Assembly (NCBI RefSeq): GCF_024679245.1
Contig: NC_090185.1
Span: 2,869,464-2,933,463 of the forward strand
Direction: 5' to 3'
Origin: Pseudorasbora parva
Lineage: Eukaryota; Chordata; Actinopteri; Cypriniformes; Gobionidae
DNA length: 64,000 nucleotides
In this document: one piece after another, positions 23,491 through 36,100 of the stretch
How the letters are laid out: every line of letters starts with the position of its first letter
How positions within the stretch are numbered: the stretch's first letter is position 1
Made by a program: the position numbers and the translations under genes
Notes under the pieces: model-generated
What the model saw: only the letters and a program-made list of their open reading frames with translations
Databases searched by the model: none
What the model was told of the DNA's origin: nothing

Positions 23491-24239
23491 TGAGTTGAAG
23501 AAGATTAACATTCACGGTTAGTGTCAGCAACGGTGGCTGTAGTGAAGCGCACGACTCAGGAAATAACTCAAAGAACCGTCTTTAATCTAATAATCCACAC
23601 AACACACAGGAGAATCATGAGGAGAAACACAACCACGTAACGTAGACGATACCGGACGATGAACTGAACAGAACTCAGGTTTAAATAACAGGGAGATCAT
23701 GGGAAGAACAGAAACAGGTCTGGGATTAATGAACTAATGATAGACAGGGTTCGTACAGGTGCTGGAAATCCTGGAAAACGCTTGATTTTTAATGTGGTGT
23801 TTTCAAGGTTTGGAAAGTGCTTGTATTTTGGATAAAGTCCATAAACCTTCCTGAAATGATAATAGCTTGTGTAGGGAAGATGTAATGTTCTCTCCCTGCC
23901 ATTGGGGGGAGCTGACTGTTGTGTTTCTTTGAGGGAGTTGCCCCTTCCTTACCCCCACAGTCTTATTTCCTTTATGAGAAGGTAAGGAAGGCTATCACGG
24001 TTGTTCCATAATAACTGATCATTTCTCTAATTATATTAGCCATCCATATTATTATAAAAAGTATACTTTTCTGAGCAAGGAGTTTACTATCGAGTTAGCT
24101 GTGGTTTTCCATCATGGATTATTGTGTGTTGTAATTTTGAAGTTGATTTGAAATGACAATAATGATATAATTAATCATTATTTTTGCGCGAGCGGTTTGA
24201 TTATTTATCTATCCAGCAAAACTCTCCTGTGCATTCAAT
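23491..24239. other. dispersed-repeat-like sequence, no gene
   Basis: GAACCGTCTTTAATCTAATAATCC at about 23573 resembles LTR or MITE sequence. GGTTCGTACAGGTGCTGGAAATCC at about 23749 resembles a known style of fish repeat end. No ORF. Confidence 0.35.
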
Positions 24240-24400
24240 GATGTCCCCAAAGCTCGACTGCGCATGCGTATATGACGTCATCGAATTGTGAATGAAAGCA
24301 CCGCGCATGCGCGTCCAGAACGCGTTAGATCTGATCCAGTACGTCATCGTGCTACAGGCTGCAGCGAGGGGAGGAGTGAAGAGTGCAGACAAGCCGGACA
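24240..24400. promoter_or_regulatory. CpG-rich promoter-like block with NRF1 and CRE sites
   Basis: Two NRF1-like palindromes (TGCGCATGCG at 24259-24268; CGCGCATGCGCG at 24302-24313), a perfect CRE TGACGTCA at 24273-24280 and a second TACGTCA at about 24340. The block is GC-rich against an AT-rich background. Directly downstream are long GT arrays, and no gene is evident. Confidence 0.45.
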
Positions 24401-24404
24401 GTTC

Positions 24405-25565
<1,161 letters not shown>

Positions 25566-26210
25566 CTCTATTGTTTGAATGGCCTGCTGTCCTCTGACTC
25601 TAGAGCTGCTGTTTAACAGGCTGCTGACTAAAGGAACAAACATCATATAGATTATATCTCTTTACTAAATACCCTGACTAGTTTCAAACTTTGCATTACT
25701 TTAAAATTAAATACTACAGGATCCAAGAAAAAACGATAAAAAAATCTAAACAACCAGGATGTAATTAGAAATACATCTGCCATCAAAATGTGTGTGTGTT
25801 CAGTTTCTACAAATAAATATAGTAAATACCATCCATCATGGCCGTGGACAGACCGTAAAACTTTATTCAATTATTAAGGGATCTCATTCAATGCTTTTGT
25901 AAATATTTTTTTGTTTCTGTATTTATATATATAACATTTTAATGACAGTAGCCTATATTTATTGAAAAATAATGCATTATTTTATTTATCAAACAGAAAA
26001 GGTACGGTAAATGGGACAAACTTTGCATCTAAAGTTCTTTTAAACAAGTGTTAACATAGACATTATTAAAAACATTTTATTTTAGCCAAGTATTTGTAAA
26101 AATAATGTGTGACTTTTGGCCCATATAAAAGGCCCATCTTACCACCTTATACATTTATGAGCTTTTTAAACTAACCACTTTTGATTTATTTATGTTTAAC
26201 AAAATGATGC
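25566..26210. other. non-coding, nothing recognised
   Basis: AT-rich, no exon-like structure seen. Confidence 0.4.
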
Positions 26211-26492
26211 GGGTCCCCTGTTAGATAGTAAATCACGACGCCTGTGTGTTTGCTGTGACATTTCTTATCATCACAAACACACTGCAAAGATTTAGAGTTT
26301 TTACAGCAATACCTGAGTTTAAAGGGTTAAATCAAGCAGAAATAGCTCTCTAATGTATTAAATGCAGGTCATTATTGAATAGTGATTACGTTACACACAC
26401 ACTGACTCAGGTCCCCTGTTAGATAGTAAATCACGACGCCTGTGTGTTTGCTGTGACATTTCTTGCTGTAATAAACACACTGCAAAGATTTA

Positions 26493-27489
26493 GGGCCCTA
26501 TTTTAACGATCTGAAACGCAAGTGTCAAAGCGTGAAGCGCAGGTAACTTTGTGGACGGGACTCGGCGCTGTTGCTCTTTTCCCGGCGGGATAAATGACTC
26601 TTGCGCCCGGCGCAAATCTAAAATGGGTTGGTCTGAAGTAGCTTCATTATTCATAGGTGTGGTTTGGGCGTAACGTGAATAAACCAATCAGAGCGGCATC
26701 CAACATTCCCTTTAAAAGCAGCTGCGCAAGTTCCCTTATGGATTGCTATTATTATGGCGTATTTACCAGACGCACGCCAGGAGCGGTTCACAGCCGAGGA
26801 GACGGATGTTCTTGTAAGAGCAGTGAAAGACAGAGGAGTTGTGTTGTATGGGGACGGGAGAAACACACCCAAAATAGCGTCGGTTAAACAGTTTTTTCAG
26901 TTTTTCAGTCGATTTTTTTTTTCTTTTTTCTCCTGGTTCTTGACGGACAAACCAGTTTGTCAGATGTCCTTATATACAGATATGTCTTGCCACTATTGGG
27001 CAAACAGGTCTGATCCTTAATTACTACAATTAGCCTGAATAATTTTTTCACATCTTCGTGGCACACCACAATGATTTCCGTCATCTCATGTGTTAATATT
27101 TTTTTAGTGTAACAATTTATGATTTGCAAAAATAACTGTTGCATCTGTAGATTACATGAGCAAAGTGTATGCGCGTTGTGCACGCTATACATTATGGTCA
27201 AGTATGCGCCCTTAAAATAGCATAATGAACAACGCCCCGCTGACTTTAGACTGGGTTTTTTCTGGTCAGTGGCGCAATTGTTTAATGGAAGAGCAGAATA
27301 GCTCCAGGGATTGTTTGCGCCGGAACACGCCTCCTTTTTTGCGCTGAACCGCCCAGGGAGCGCTAGTTCATTCACTAGTTTAGCGACGTGCTTCTGTGGA
27401 GGGAAAAGCGCGCTTTGCGTGGGTGCGAAATAGGAATGACACATGCGGCGGTGTACAAAGTCAATTGCGCTGGGTGCAAGATAGGGCCC
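26493..27489 (+). mobile_element. Harbinger-type non-autonomous element, 997 bp, TTA duplication
   Basis: Ends GGGCCCTATTTTAACG and its complement GATAGGGCCC are flanked by TTA (26490-26492, 27490-27492). The neighbouring repeat copy at about 26283-26300 shows the uninterrupted GATTTAGAG site, which proves the duplication. A TWA target is characteristic of PIF/Harbinger. Dispersed GCGC-type motifs near the ends fit the family. Confidence 0.85.
26754..27020 (+). pseudogene. N-terminal fragment of the Harbinger Myb/SANT-like protein
   Basis: Encodes MAYLPDARQERFTAEETDVL and then a VKDRGVVLYGDGR segment. This is the first helix region of the Myb/SANT-like DNA-binding protein that autonomous Harbinger elements carry beside their transposase. 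Homology ends after about 45 residues, and the frame then runs into low-complexity phenylalanine-rich sequence. It is a deletion derivative. Confidence 0.7.
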
Positions 27490-27645
27490 TTAGAGTTTTT
27501 ACAGAAATACCTGAGTTTAAAGGGTTAAATCAAGCAGAAATAGCTCTCTAATGTATTAAACGCTGGTCATTATTGAATAGTGATTACGTTACACACACAC
27601 TGACTCAGGTCCCCTGTTAGATAGTAAATCACGACGCCTGTGTGT

Positions 27646-28597
27646 TTCTCTCCTCAACCCCCCACTCACAATTTACATTTCAATAAGGGAAGACTTGAAA
27701 AACCAGTTTGTGAACCACAGGCCAATAGAGCTCAAACTACCAATGTGGCAGAACCCTTCTCAGATAAACTAGAGAAGATGCTGGGATTTGCCCTGCCAAA
27801 TTAAACTAAATTACAGTTTTTACAATCGCTAGGACACATTTCTCAATACTTTGGTCATTTTCAAAACTTATTCTCCAAACCAACTTTCTGCCTCACAGCA
27901 GTTATTTCACATTCAACATCCACAAAAACTAACAAAACACTTCATTCATGTCTCAAATCAAGTGCCAATGATCCTCAGTTTAGCTTGCACAGACTGAAGT
28001 TGTGATCACTCTGTGAAGAGTTTTGAATAAGTGACCAACATTTGTTTGACAAATTTGAGAGTGCCAGAGACTTTAACTAAGGAGAATATTCTGAGCACAG
28101 TGTGTGATGTTATTGAGATCTTTTATGAAACTTTTTAGAGTTGACAAAAGTGAGAGCTCCAGAGTATCGAGCTGAAGAGAAGAGTCTGAGCTCAGCGTGC
28201 GATACTGTTGAGATCCCTTCTGAAACTTTAGAGGAGACACATATGAGCAATCCAGTCTCTCTAGCCAAGGAGACAAGTCAGAGCACAGTATGTGATGTTG
28301 TTGAGATCTCTTATGAAACTTTAGTGGAGATAAACATGAGAGAATGTCATTTTTTGTCTCAGGATAAACATGTGAGAAGCAGGAGACTTAGCCTTATGTC
28401 TCAATTTGATGTTCACTTGATCTCATTTCTGTCTAGGAGAAAGATGTGAGTTGAGAAGGAGATCTCAGGTTTGATTTTCCTTTCCTCTAGGTTGGCCTTT
28501 GGTTCACAAACTGGGTTTTCAAGTCTTCCCTTATTTATTATTATTAAAATGTAAATTGTGTGTGTGTGTGTGTGTGTGTGTGTGGAGGGGGGGGGGA
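27646..28597. repeat. foldback element with internal 92-bp repeats
   Basis: The left arm (about 27646-27715, GGGAAGACTTGAAAAACCAG) and right arm (about 28478-28555) are reverse complements. Inside, three copies of a unit (GAGCACAGTGTGTGATGTT, ATTGAGATC, TATGAAACTTT) start near 28095, 28187 and 28279. They keep an open frame at 28141-28449, which I regard as incidental. (GT)n follows the right arm. A diverged partial copy of the left part is at about 30178-30380. Confidence 0.7.
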
Positions 28598-28619
28598 TCT
28601 GTGTTTGTGGGCCCAGTTT

Positions 28620-28960
28620 ACAGCAGTTAGTTCACCTACAAATGAAAATTAGCCCATTATTTACTCACCCTCAAGTCATCCCAAGTGTATATGATATTCT
28701 TTGTTCAAATGAATAAAATCTGAATTATTTAAAGTTATATTTAAAAAGTCCTGGCTCTTCCCAGCTATATAATGCCAGTGCCTTGTCGGTCCATAAAAGT
28801 GCATCTAACCATCATATAACTGATCCACACAGCTCCAGGGGGTTAATAAAGGCCTTCTGAAGCGGTGCATTTGTGTAATAAAAATATCTATATTTAAAAA
28901 TGTATAGACTAAAATACTAGCTTTCGGTTTTCAGTGCTACATGAATCACATTGCGCTTAA
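28620..28960. repeat. MITE fragment (TTAGTTCACC... family)
   Basis: Shares TTTACTCACCCTCAAGTCATCC, CCTGGCTCTTCC and GGGGGTTAATAAAGGCCTTCTG with 15466-15800 and 47225-47845. Only one arm is present. Confidence 0.65.
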
Positions 28961-28964
28961 AGGA

Positions 28965-29590
28965 CAACTCTGGTGAGAAATGACCCTAGGGGTAATAACA
29001 GATGGTCAGCGAGTCGATCGTTCTCTGGGATGCGGTTTCATGAAAATCAAATGTAAAGAGTTTTATCTCTAAACACAGATTAGCTTATAATGTTTGTCTA
29101 TGGGGCATGGAATAAGTGAAATTAAATCGCTATACCGCTAACAAGGCTCAAAATAGCCTCACACTAACACGGCAGCATGATGAGGGTCCCTACATGCAAA
29201 CCGCAGCATTGAGAACTTTGTAAGAGTACAAACAGTTTAATAAGAAGATACTTTATAAAGACAGTCCATTACGCGTTTACAGACGGCGGCCATCTTGGAA
29301 AACAGTCTCGATGTCTCGAGCCACGAACGCTGTGCTAAGTGAGCTGGTCGATAGGAATTAAGTTTGTTAAATCTAATTACGTGGTCATTTTTATTTATTT
29401 ATTTTTTCAGTTTTCTTCCTGAAACAACAGACCATATGAGATTCCAAAGTCACAGTTCATCACTTAGCACAGCGTTCGTCACTCAAATCTGTTTTTAGAG
29501 ATAAAACTCTTTACACTTGATTTCCATGAAAACGCCTCCCACAGAACGATCTACTCAGTAACCTTCTTCACCCATGAATCCTTGACGTAT
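28965..29590. repeat. foldback MITE
   Basis: 29028-29085 and 29486-29541 are imperfect reverse complements (core GTAAAGAGTTTTATCTCTAA). GAACGCTGTGCTAAGTGA near 29325 is matched by its complement near 29460. No coding potential. Confidence 0.7.
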
Positions 29591-31100
29591 GTGCACTGAC
29601 AAACACAGAAGAGAGAAGATAGAGCTAAACAAAACTTAGCGTCAGGGGTTACTCTTTTCATAATAACACCAAAACACAATTTATTTCAATAAACATAGTT
29701 AATTTAGTCTATAAAGTTTAAAATATGCACATTGTTCTTACACAAACGTGCCACTTTGCTTCAGAAGGCTCTTCATTACTCACGTGCTACAAACATCTGA
29801 AGCACACGCCCCAAAAGCTGTATCTCTGACAGTCCACGAATGCTAAACTGAGCTCTCTTTCAGGACTTTTTGCTCTTAAGTGGACAAATTAATACAAAAT
29901 TATTTTAACATACACTTTAAGAAAAAGTAACTTTAAAAATGATTAACTAATAAAAAATAATATATATATATATACTTTTTTTATTTTTTATTTTTTTACA
30001 GTGAGGACAATACAGTGATATATTACAACTACTGAGAGACCGTCCTGAAAAGCACTGTTTATTTGATTTGGATCATATCTTTTGTATTTATTTGTGCTTT
30101 CACCTGTAATGTGTTTGGGCTGGTGGTTTAGATGTGCTCTTGATATTGGAATAGAGAATAGTGTGTGTGTTGAGTTTGCCGCTCAACCCCCCAGCAGTAA
30201 TTTACATTTCAATGCATGAAGACTCTCACAGGTGAGACACAGAACCTCACTACTGTTACCTGTGTCCTAGACCAAATTAAATTAAATTACATGATGAAAT
30301 GAAATTACAATCGCTAGGACACATTTCCCAATCTTTAGGAGAACTGAGTGAGGAGTTTATACATTTGCTAACCAACTTTCAGCTTCACAGCAGTTAATTT
30401 AAGTTAACTCATTCTTCCAGAGCACTGGCAGCACTGGTTTACATCCAACACTAACATCAGGAACATTATACAATTAAAATGTCTTTACAAAACTAGAATG
30501 ACACTCTCTGCTGCTCATAATTCACTGCATGCTTACATTCCAGTACAACATTATTCCTCAGTTTCCTCTTTTGAATGGATGGTAATGGTCTGACACTGGT
30601 GTTGGTGTTCAGTTTCATCAAAGTTGCTTTGATAGTGTTTGATTTTTTTAGCAGGATAAATTGCATTACAGTATTACTGTACACATGTTGTAAATTGCTG
30701 TCTCATTCAGTTTTGTATTATGTTATTGTTTTGTCCATAAGTTTAACACTTTTGAAAACAGCATGTAAGGATGTGCGGATTGGCCTGTAGAACAAAGTTT
30801 TGATTGTGTTTGTGTCAAAGTGAGAAAAGATTTCAGGTAAATTGAAAGATGTTGCCATTGAATGCATTTGTGCTAAAGCAATGTTGATCCACAGTTTCAC
30901 GAGTTTGTGTGCCCAGAGAACAATTTCTGCTTGTCCAGTCCTTGATTTATTTTATTTTTGTAATTGGTGCAAGAAATCAAATCTCACTCTTAAAATCTCA
31001 AGAACAAAGGATTTCGGGGGGATTTTAGAGAGCAGAAACTATATTTGAATAGGCAGCTCATACAATCGGGCACAAATGTAAATACACTGGTGTACCTGAC
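29591..31100. other. repeat remnants, no gene recognised
   Basis: Includes a partial relative of the 27646 foldback at about 30178-30380 (CAACCCCCCAGCAGTAATTTACATTTCAAT and GCTAGGACACATTTCCCAAT blocks, each matched there). Otherwise AT-rich with no supported exon. Confidence 0.4.
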
Positions 31101-31144
31101 AATAAGAGTCTATGGAGGTCCCCTGTTGGATAGGTAGACATCGG

Positions 31145-31188
<44 letters not shown>

Positions 31189-31317
31189 CTCCATTAGAGT
31201 CTATGGAGGTCCCCTGTTGGATAGGTAGACATCGGTCTCTCACACACACACACACACACACACACAGCTCCATTAGAGTCTATGGAGGTCCCCTGTTGGA
31301 TAGGTAGACATCGGTCT

Positions 31318-31356
<39 letters not shown>

Positions 31357-31543
31357 CTCCATTAGAGTCTATGGAGGTCCCCTGTTGGATAGGTAGACAT
31401 CGGTCTCACACACACACACACACACACAGCTCCATTAGAGTCTATGGAGGTCCCCGGTTGGATAGGTAGACATCGGTCACACACACACACACACAGCTCC
31501 ATTAGAGTCTATGGAGGTCCCCTGTTGGATAGGTAGACATCGG

Positions 31544-31593
<50 letters not shown>

Positions 31594-31640
31594 CTCCATT
31601 AGAGTCTATGGAGGTCCCCTGTTGGATAGGTAGACATCGG

Positions 31641-31676
<36 letters not shown>

Positions 31677-31723
31677 CTCCATTAGAGTCTATGGAGGTCC
31701 CCTGTTGGATAGGTAGACAGCGG

Positions 31724-31761
<38 letters not shown>

Positions 31762-31808
31762 CTCCATTAGAGTCTATGGAGGTCCCCTGTTGGATAGGTA
31801 GACATCGG

Positions 31809-31840
<32 letters not shown>

Positions 31841-31887
31841 CTCCATTAGAGTCTGTGGAGGTCCCCTGTTGGATAGGTAGACATTGG

Positions 31888-31943
<56 letters not shown>

Positions 31944-32061
31944 CTCCATTAGAGTCTATGGAGGTCCCCTGTTGGATAGGTAGACATCGGTCACACACAC
32001 ACACACACACACAGCTCCATTAGAGTCTATGGAGGTCCCCTGTTGGATAGGTAGACAGCGG

Positions 32062-32097
<36 letters not shown>

Positions 32098-32144
32098 CTC
32101 CATTAGAGTCTATGGAGGTCCCCTGTTGGATAGGTAGACATCGG

Positions 32145-32196
<52 letters not shown>

Positions 32197-32243
32197 CTCC
32201 ATTAGAGTCTATGGAGGTCCCCTGTTGGATAGGTAGACATCGG
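31101..32243. repeat. composite minisatellite array, left part (about 14 units)
   Basis: Each unit is a 55-60 bp conserved segment (AGCTCCATTAGAGTCTATGG, then AGGTCCCCTGTTGGATAGG, then TAGACATCGGTC) followed by a (CA)n tract of variable length. The array resumes at 38814 after the LTR element, so it was one array before that insertion. Confidence 0.95.
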
Positions 32244-33051
32244 TGTTACGAACTTTTAAAGGTCTAGGGTTAGCACGTAACATTTAAATATTAAAATATA
32301 TTTAGTGGAGCGGGCAGCAGAAGAGACCAGACACAAAAATTGATGGTACCAATTGGTTTATTAATTCCAAAAGCCGAAGCCACTAATTCATATGTGAGTG
32401 CGCTATATTACAATGCATTTAAGGAAATATAAAAAAGAGATACAAATAAACTAATGGGGAAAAGGAACGTGGTGGCGCCAAATTAAAGAAAGGAATAAAC
32501 AAAAAGAGTTCCTAAACTAAATTCCCCAAAACCCACTAACCTTCTAACCAAAGAAAAATGTAGAAAGTAAAACCGAAATCTTCAGCGTATCCGACGCCAT
32601 AACTAAACCTACACTAAATAAGAACAAATAAATACAAAGAGGGCGCTCACCCCTTACCTGGTGTGTTTAACATTTGATAACTGCGGGCAAGATGTACATC
32701 GCGCGACCTGCTTACCTGTTCTCTATTTCCCCAGAAAGTAGGCTACTGAATTACTCTTAACTCTCAACTCTCAACATCTCACAGGACAACTCAAGTGTGA
32801 AGTTTAACACAAGATAACGAAGGATTCACAATAACAAACTCCAACTCAAACACCTGACACACACACACTGCCTAATCAGGACACGCTGGGAGAATTTATC
32901 CACCAGGGCGGCACTTGATTGGCTGCAGAGACGGCACCTTGATGAAGAGTGACAGTCGCTTCCTCCAATCAGCAGAGACCTAAGAGCAAGATAGCACAAC
33001 CATAGAGAGAAAAGGCAGACAATACATCTAATACACTCGCAGACCGTAACA
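32244..33051 (-). repeat. 3' LTR (minus-strand orientation)
   Basis: Contains a polyadenylation signal AATAAA (minus strand, about 32362), two CCAAT/ATTGG boxes in the U3-like part (about 32918 and 32970) and several GTAAG-type donor motifs near 32655-32717, for example GAACAG/GTAAGC. Confidence 0.9.
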
Positions 33052-33062
33052 CTCCCACCCAT
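33052..33062 (-). other. polypurine tract
   Basis: The minus strand reads TGGGTGGGAG directly before the 3' LTR. This is the expected plus-strand primer for reverse transcription. Confidence 0.75.
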
Positions 33063-33122
33063 AAAAACAAACTATATATGAAATTACATATATATGTTGT
33101 TTCATTTAATAACATAGCACAA

Positions 33123-36100
33123 TTACGCCCTAGAGAGGGCATCAGCAAACACGTTCTCCGCACCTCTTTTGTGCTTTATTACCAAATGGTAACTCTGTAC
33201 GATCAGGGACCAACGCATTAAGCGTTGATTCTGATTGTACATACGCGACAAAAATACCAGAGGGTTGTGATCTGTAAATACAATAACTGGACAGTTAGAC
33301 CCAACATACACATCAAAATATTGAAGGGCCATAAGCAGTGCTAGTGTCTCCTTCTCAATCGTCGAGTAGTTAATTTGATGTTTGTTGAACTTACGCGAAA
33401 AGTAGCAGACAGGATGGTCGATCCCATCCGCATCCTCCTGCAAAAGCACGGCTCCAGCACCAACCGCACTGGCATCCACCTCCAGTTTAAACTCAGAAGC
33501 AAGGTTAGGAGCCATCAAGACAGGAGCGCTACACAAAAGAGTTTTGATCGAAGTAAACGCATGCTGACAATCGTCAGACCACTGAAACTGACAGTATGGA
33601 CTCAAGAGCGATGTTAAAGGTTCCGCAATGATAGAAAAATTCTTACAGAAGCTACGATAATAGCCAGCCATACCCAAAAATCTGCGAAGTTCTCGCCGGG
33701 TAGTTGGAGTCGGAAATTCAGCTATGGCTGTCACTTTCGCTTCTAACGGGCGCACTTGACCTTGACCCACTTCTTTACCGAGATAGGTAATAGTTGCTTG
33801 AGCAAACTCACATTTGACCAAATTCAAGGTCAGAGAAGCATTAGCAAGACGCTCAAATACAGTCCGTAACAGAGATACATGTTCTGACCAGTCAGTAGAA
33901 TACACTACTAAATCGTCCAAATAAGCATTACAGTTTGGTACCCCAGAAAGCACGATGTTAATAAGTCGCTGAAAAGTAGCGGGAGCGTTTCGCATTCCGA
34001 AGGCCATAACGGAGTATTGTAAAAACCTGTCAGGAGTCACAAAAGCTGAGATATCAGAGGCACGGGAGGTAAGAGGCACTTGCCAATATCCCTTTAGTAG
34101 ATCTAATTTACTGACATAACGAGCAGAACCAAGATTGTCCACGCAATCCTCCATGCGCGGCAGAGGAAAACAGTCCGGAATGGTAACTGCATTTACCTTC
34201 CGATAGTCAGTACAAAATCGAGCGGTGCCATCACTCTTCGGGACTAACAGGCATGGTGAACTCCAAGGACTACAACTGAACTTAGCAAGTCCGTGCTTCA
34301 GCAGATACTCAACCTCGTCTCGCATGACCGCTCTCTTCGTGACGTTTACACGGTACGCATGTTGTTTTAACGGAGTAGCATCACCCACATTAATATCATG
34401 CTGCAGAACTGAAGTGCGAGAAGGAACATCATTAAACAGAAAAGGGAACTCGTTAATCAGATCCATAATATCACCCCGTTGTTCTTCACATAAATGTTGT
34501 AAGTGAGATGGTAATGCACTTAATACCTCAGAATTATTGAGTCTAGCACATTGTTGATAGACATGACGGGTCCCTATACCATCATCCTCAGCATCAACAT
34601 CACCAGTAGCAGTCACTTCACCACAGGCTGTAGCTACGGTAGATGGAACAGGAGCTGGGACATCAGCAGCAGCAGAAACTTCCATCTGAGGAGATTCCCT
34701 GCGATGATATGCTTTTAACATGTTCACATGGCACACACGAGACTTTCTTTTTCTGTCAGGGGTACAAACCACATAATCGGTGTCACTCAACTTCCTCGAC
34801 ACCTCGTAAGGGCCCGAAAAACGTGCAGATAAAGCAGAACCAACGACCGGGAGTAACACCAACACCTGATCTCCTTCTTGAAAATAGCGCTGTACAGCTT
34901 TACGATCAAACTGACATTTCATATTTTTCTGAGCAATAGTCAATGAATCTCTCGCCAGAGAACAAGCTTTATGTAAGCGCTCACGGAATCTACTGACATA
35001 ATCCAATACATTCATTTTAGAACTGGAATCGAAGGACAGAATATTTTCTTTGAGCATTTTTAAAGGACCTCGGACGGTATGTCCGAACACAAGCTCAGCG
35101 GGACTAAAGCCAAGGCTTTCCTGCACAGCCTCTCTAGCTGCAAATAAAACCAACGGTACACCCTCGTCCCAGTCTTTACCTGTATCCATGCAGTACTTTC
35201 TAAGCATCGCTTTCAACGTTTGATGGAAACGTTCGAGCGCACCTTGACTCTCTGGATGGTAAGCGCTCGCAATTCTGTGGGAAATATTCAAGGTAGTTAG
35301 AACTTGTGAAAAGAGTTTAGAGAGAAAATTAGTGCCCTGATCAGTTTGCACAATTTTCGGTAAACCAAATGTTGAAAAAAATCTCACAAGTGCTTTAGTA
35401 ACCACCGGTGATGTAATCTTCCTCAGCGGAATTGCCTCAGGGAAACGCGTAGCACTACACATGATCGTTAAAAGAAATTGATTACCGTTTCTAGTTTTAG
35501 GCAAAGGACCCACGCAATCAATGATTACATGCTCAAACGGTTCTCCTACCACTGGAATAGGGACGAGAGGCGCAGAAGGAATTACCTGGTTCGGTTTGCC
35601 CATAATCTGACAAGTGTGACAGGTGCGGCAAAAATGAGCAACATCAGTTTTCAGGCGAGGCCAAAAGAAATGCCTCAGAATCCGATGATATGTTTTCTTA
35701 ATTCCTAAATGTCCAGATAGATCATAATCATGAGCTAATGACAAAACTTGCTGACGGTAACACGAAGGAATGACAATTTGGTACACCACACTCCATTCCG
35801 AATCATCCTTAATGTCAGGACACCACTTACGCATCAGTAAGCCATTTTCAACGAAGTAAGCAGATTTTCTCTGTTGTGCTTCCTCCAAGGAAACAGCCGC
35901 AGAGAAACATTTCTGCAAAGTCAAATCTGCAGTCTGTGACGAAATAATTCTCTCACGCGTCACAGGCAACTTCAAACAGTGCGAACGGACAGGAGAGGAC
36001 TCAACAGCCTTCTTTTCCACCGGCGGCAAAACATCATCGGCAAATATAGGTGCAATAAAAGACGACGACAAATCAAACACATCTTTCTTACGAGCCTGAG

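Larger units (their letters stand above)
26212..27690. repeat. about 199-bp tandem repeat, 2.4 copies, one copy holding a transposon
   Basis: Units start GGTCCCCTGTTAGATAGTAA at 26212, 26410 and 27609. Periods are about 198 bp, and about 199 bp once the nested 997-bp element and its 3-bp duplication are removed. The core GGTCCCCTGTT links this repeat to the arrays at 31101-40130. Confidence 0.85.

Noticed and set aside
28141..28449. 102-residue repeated-sequence protein
   Set aside because: The frame runs through 92-bp internal repeats of a foldback element, with no splice sites or known domain.
32826..33163. Separate small ORFs or an env gene in the LTR element
   Set aside because: They lie in the LTR and 3' end in other frames. 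There is no signal peptide or membrane-span arrangement between pol and the LTR.
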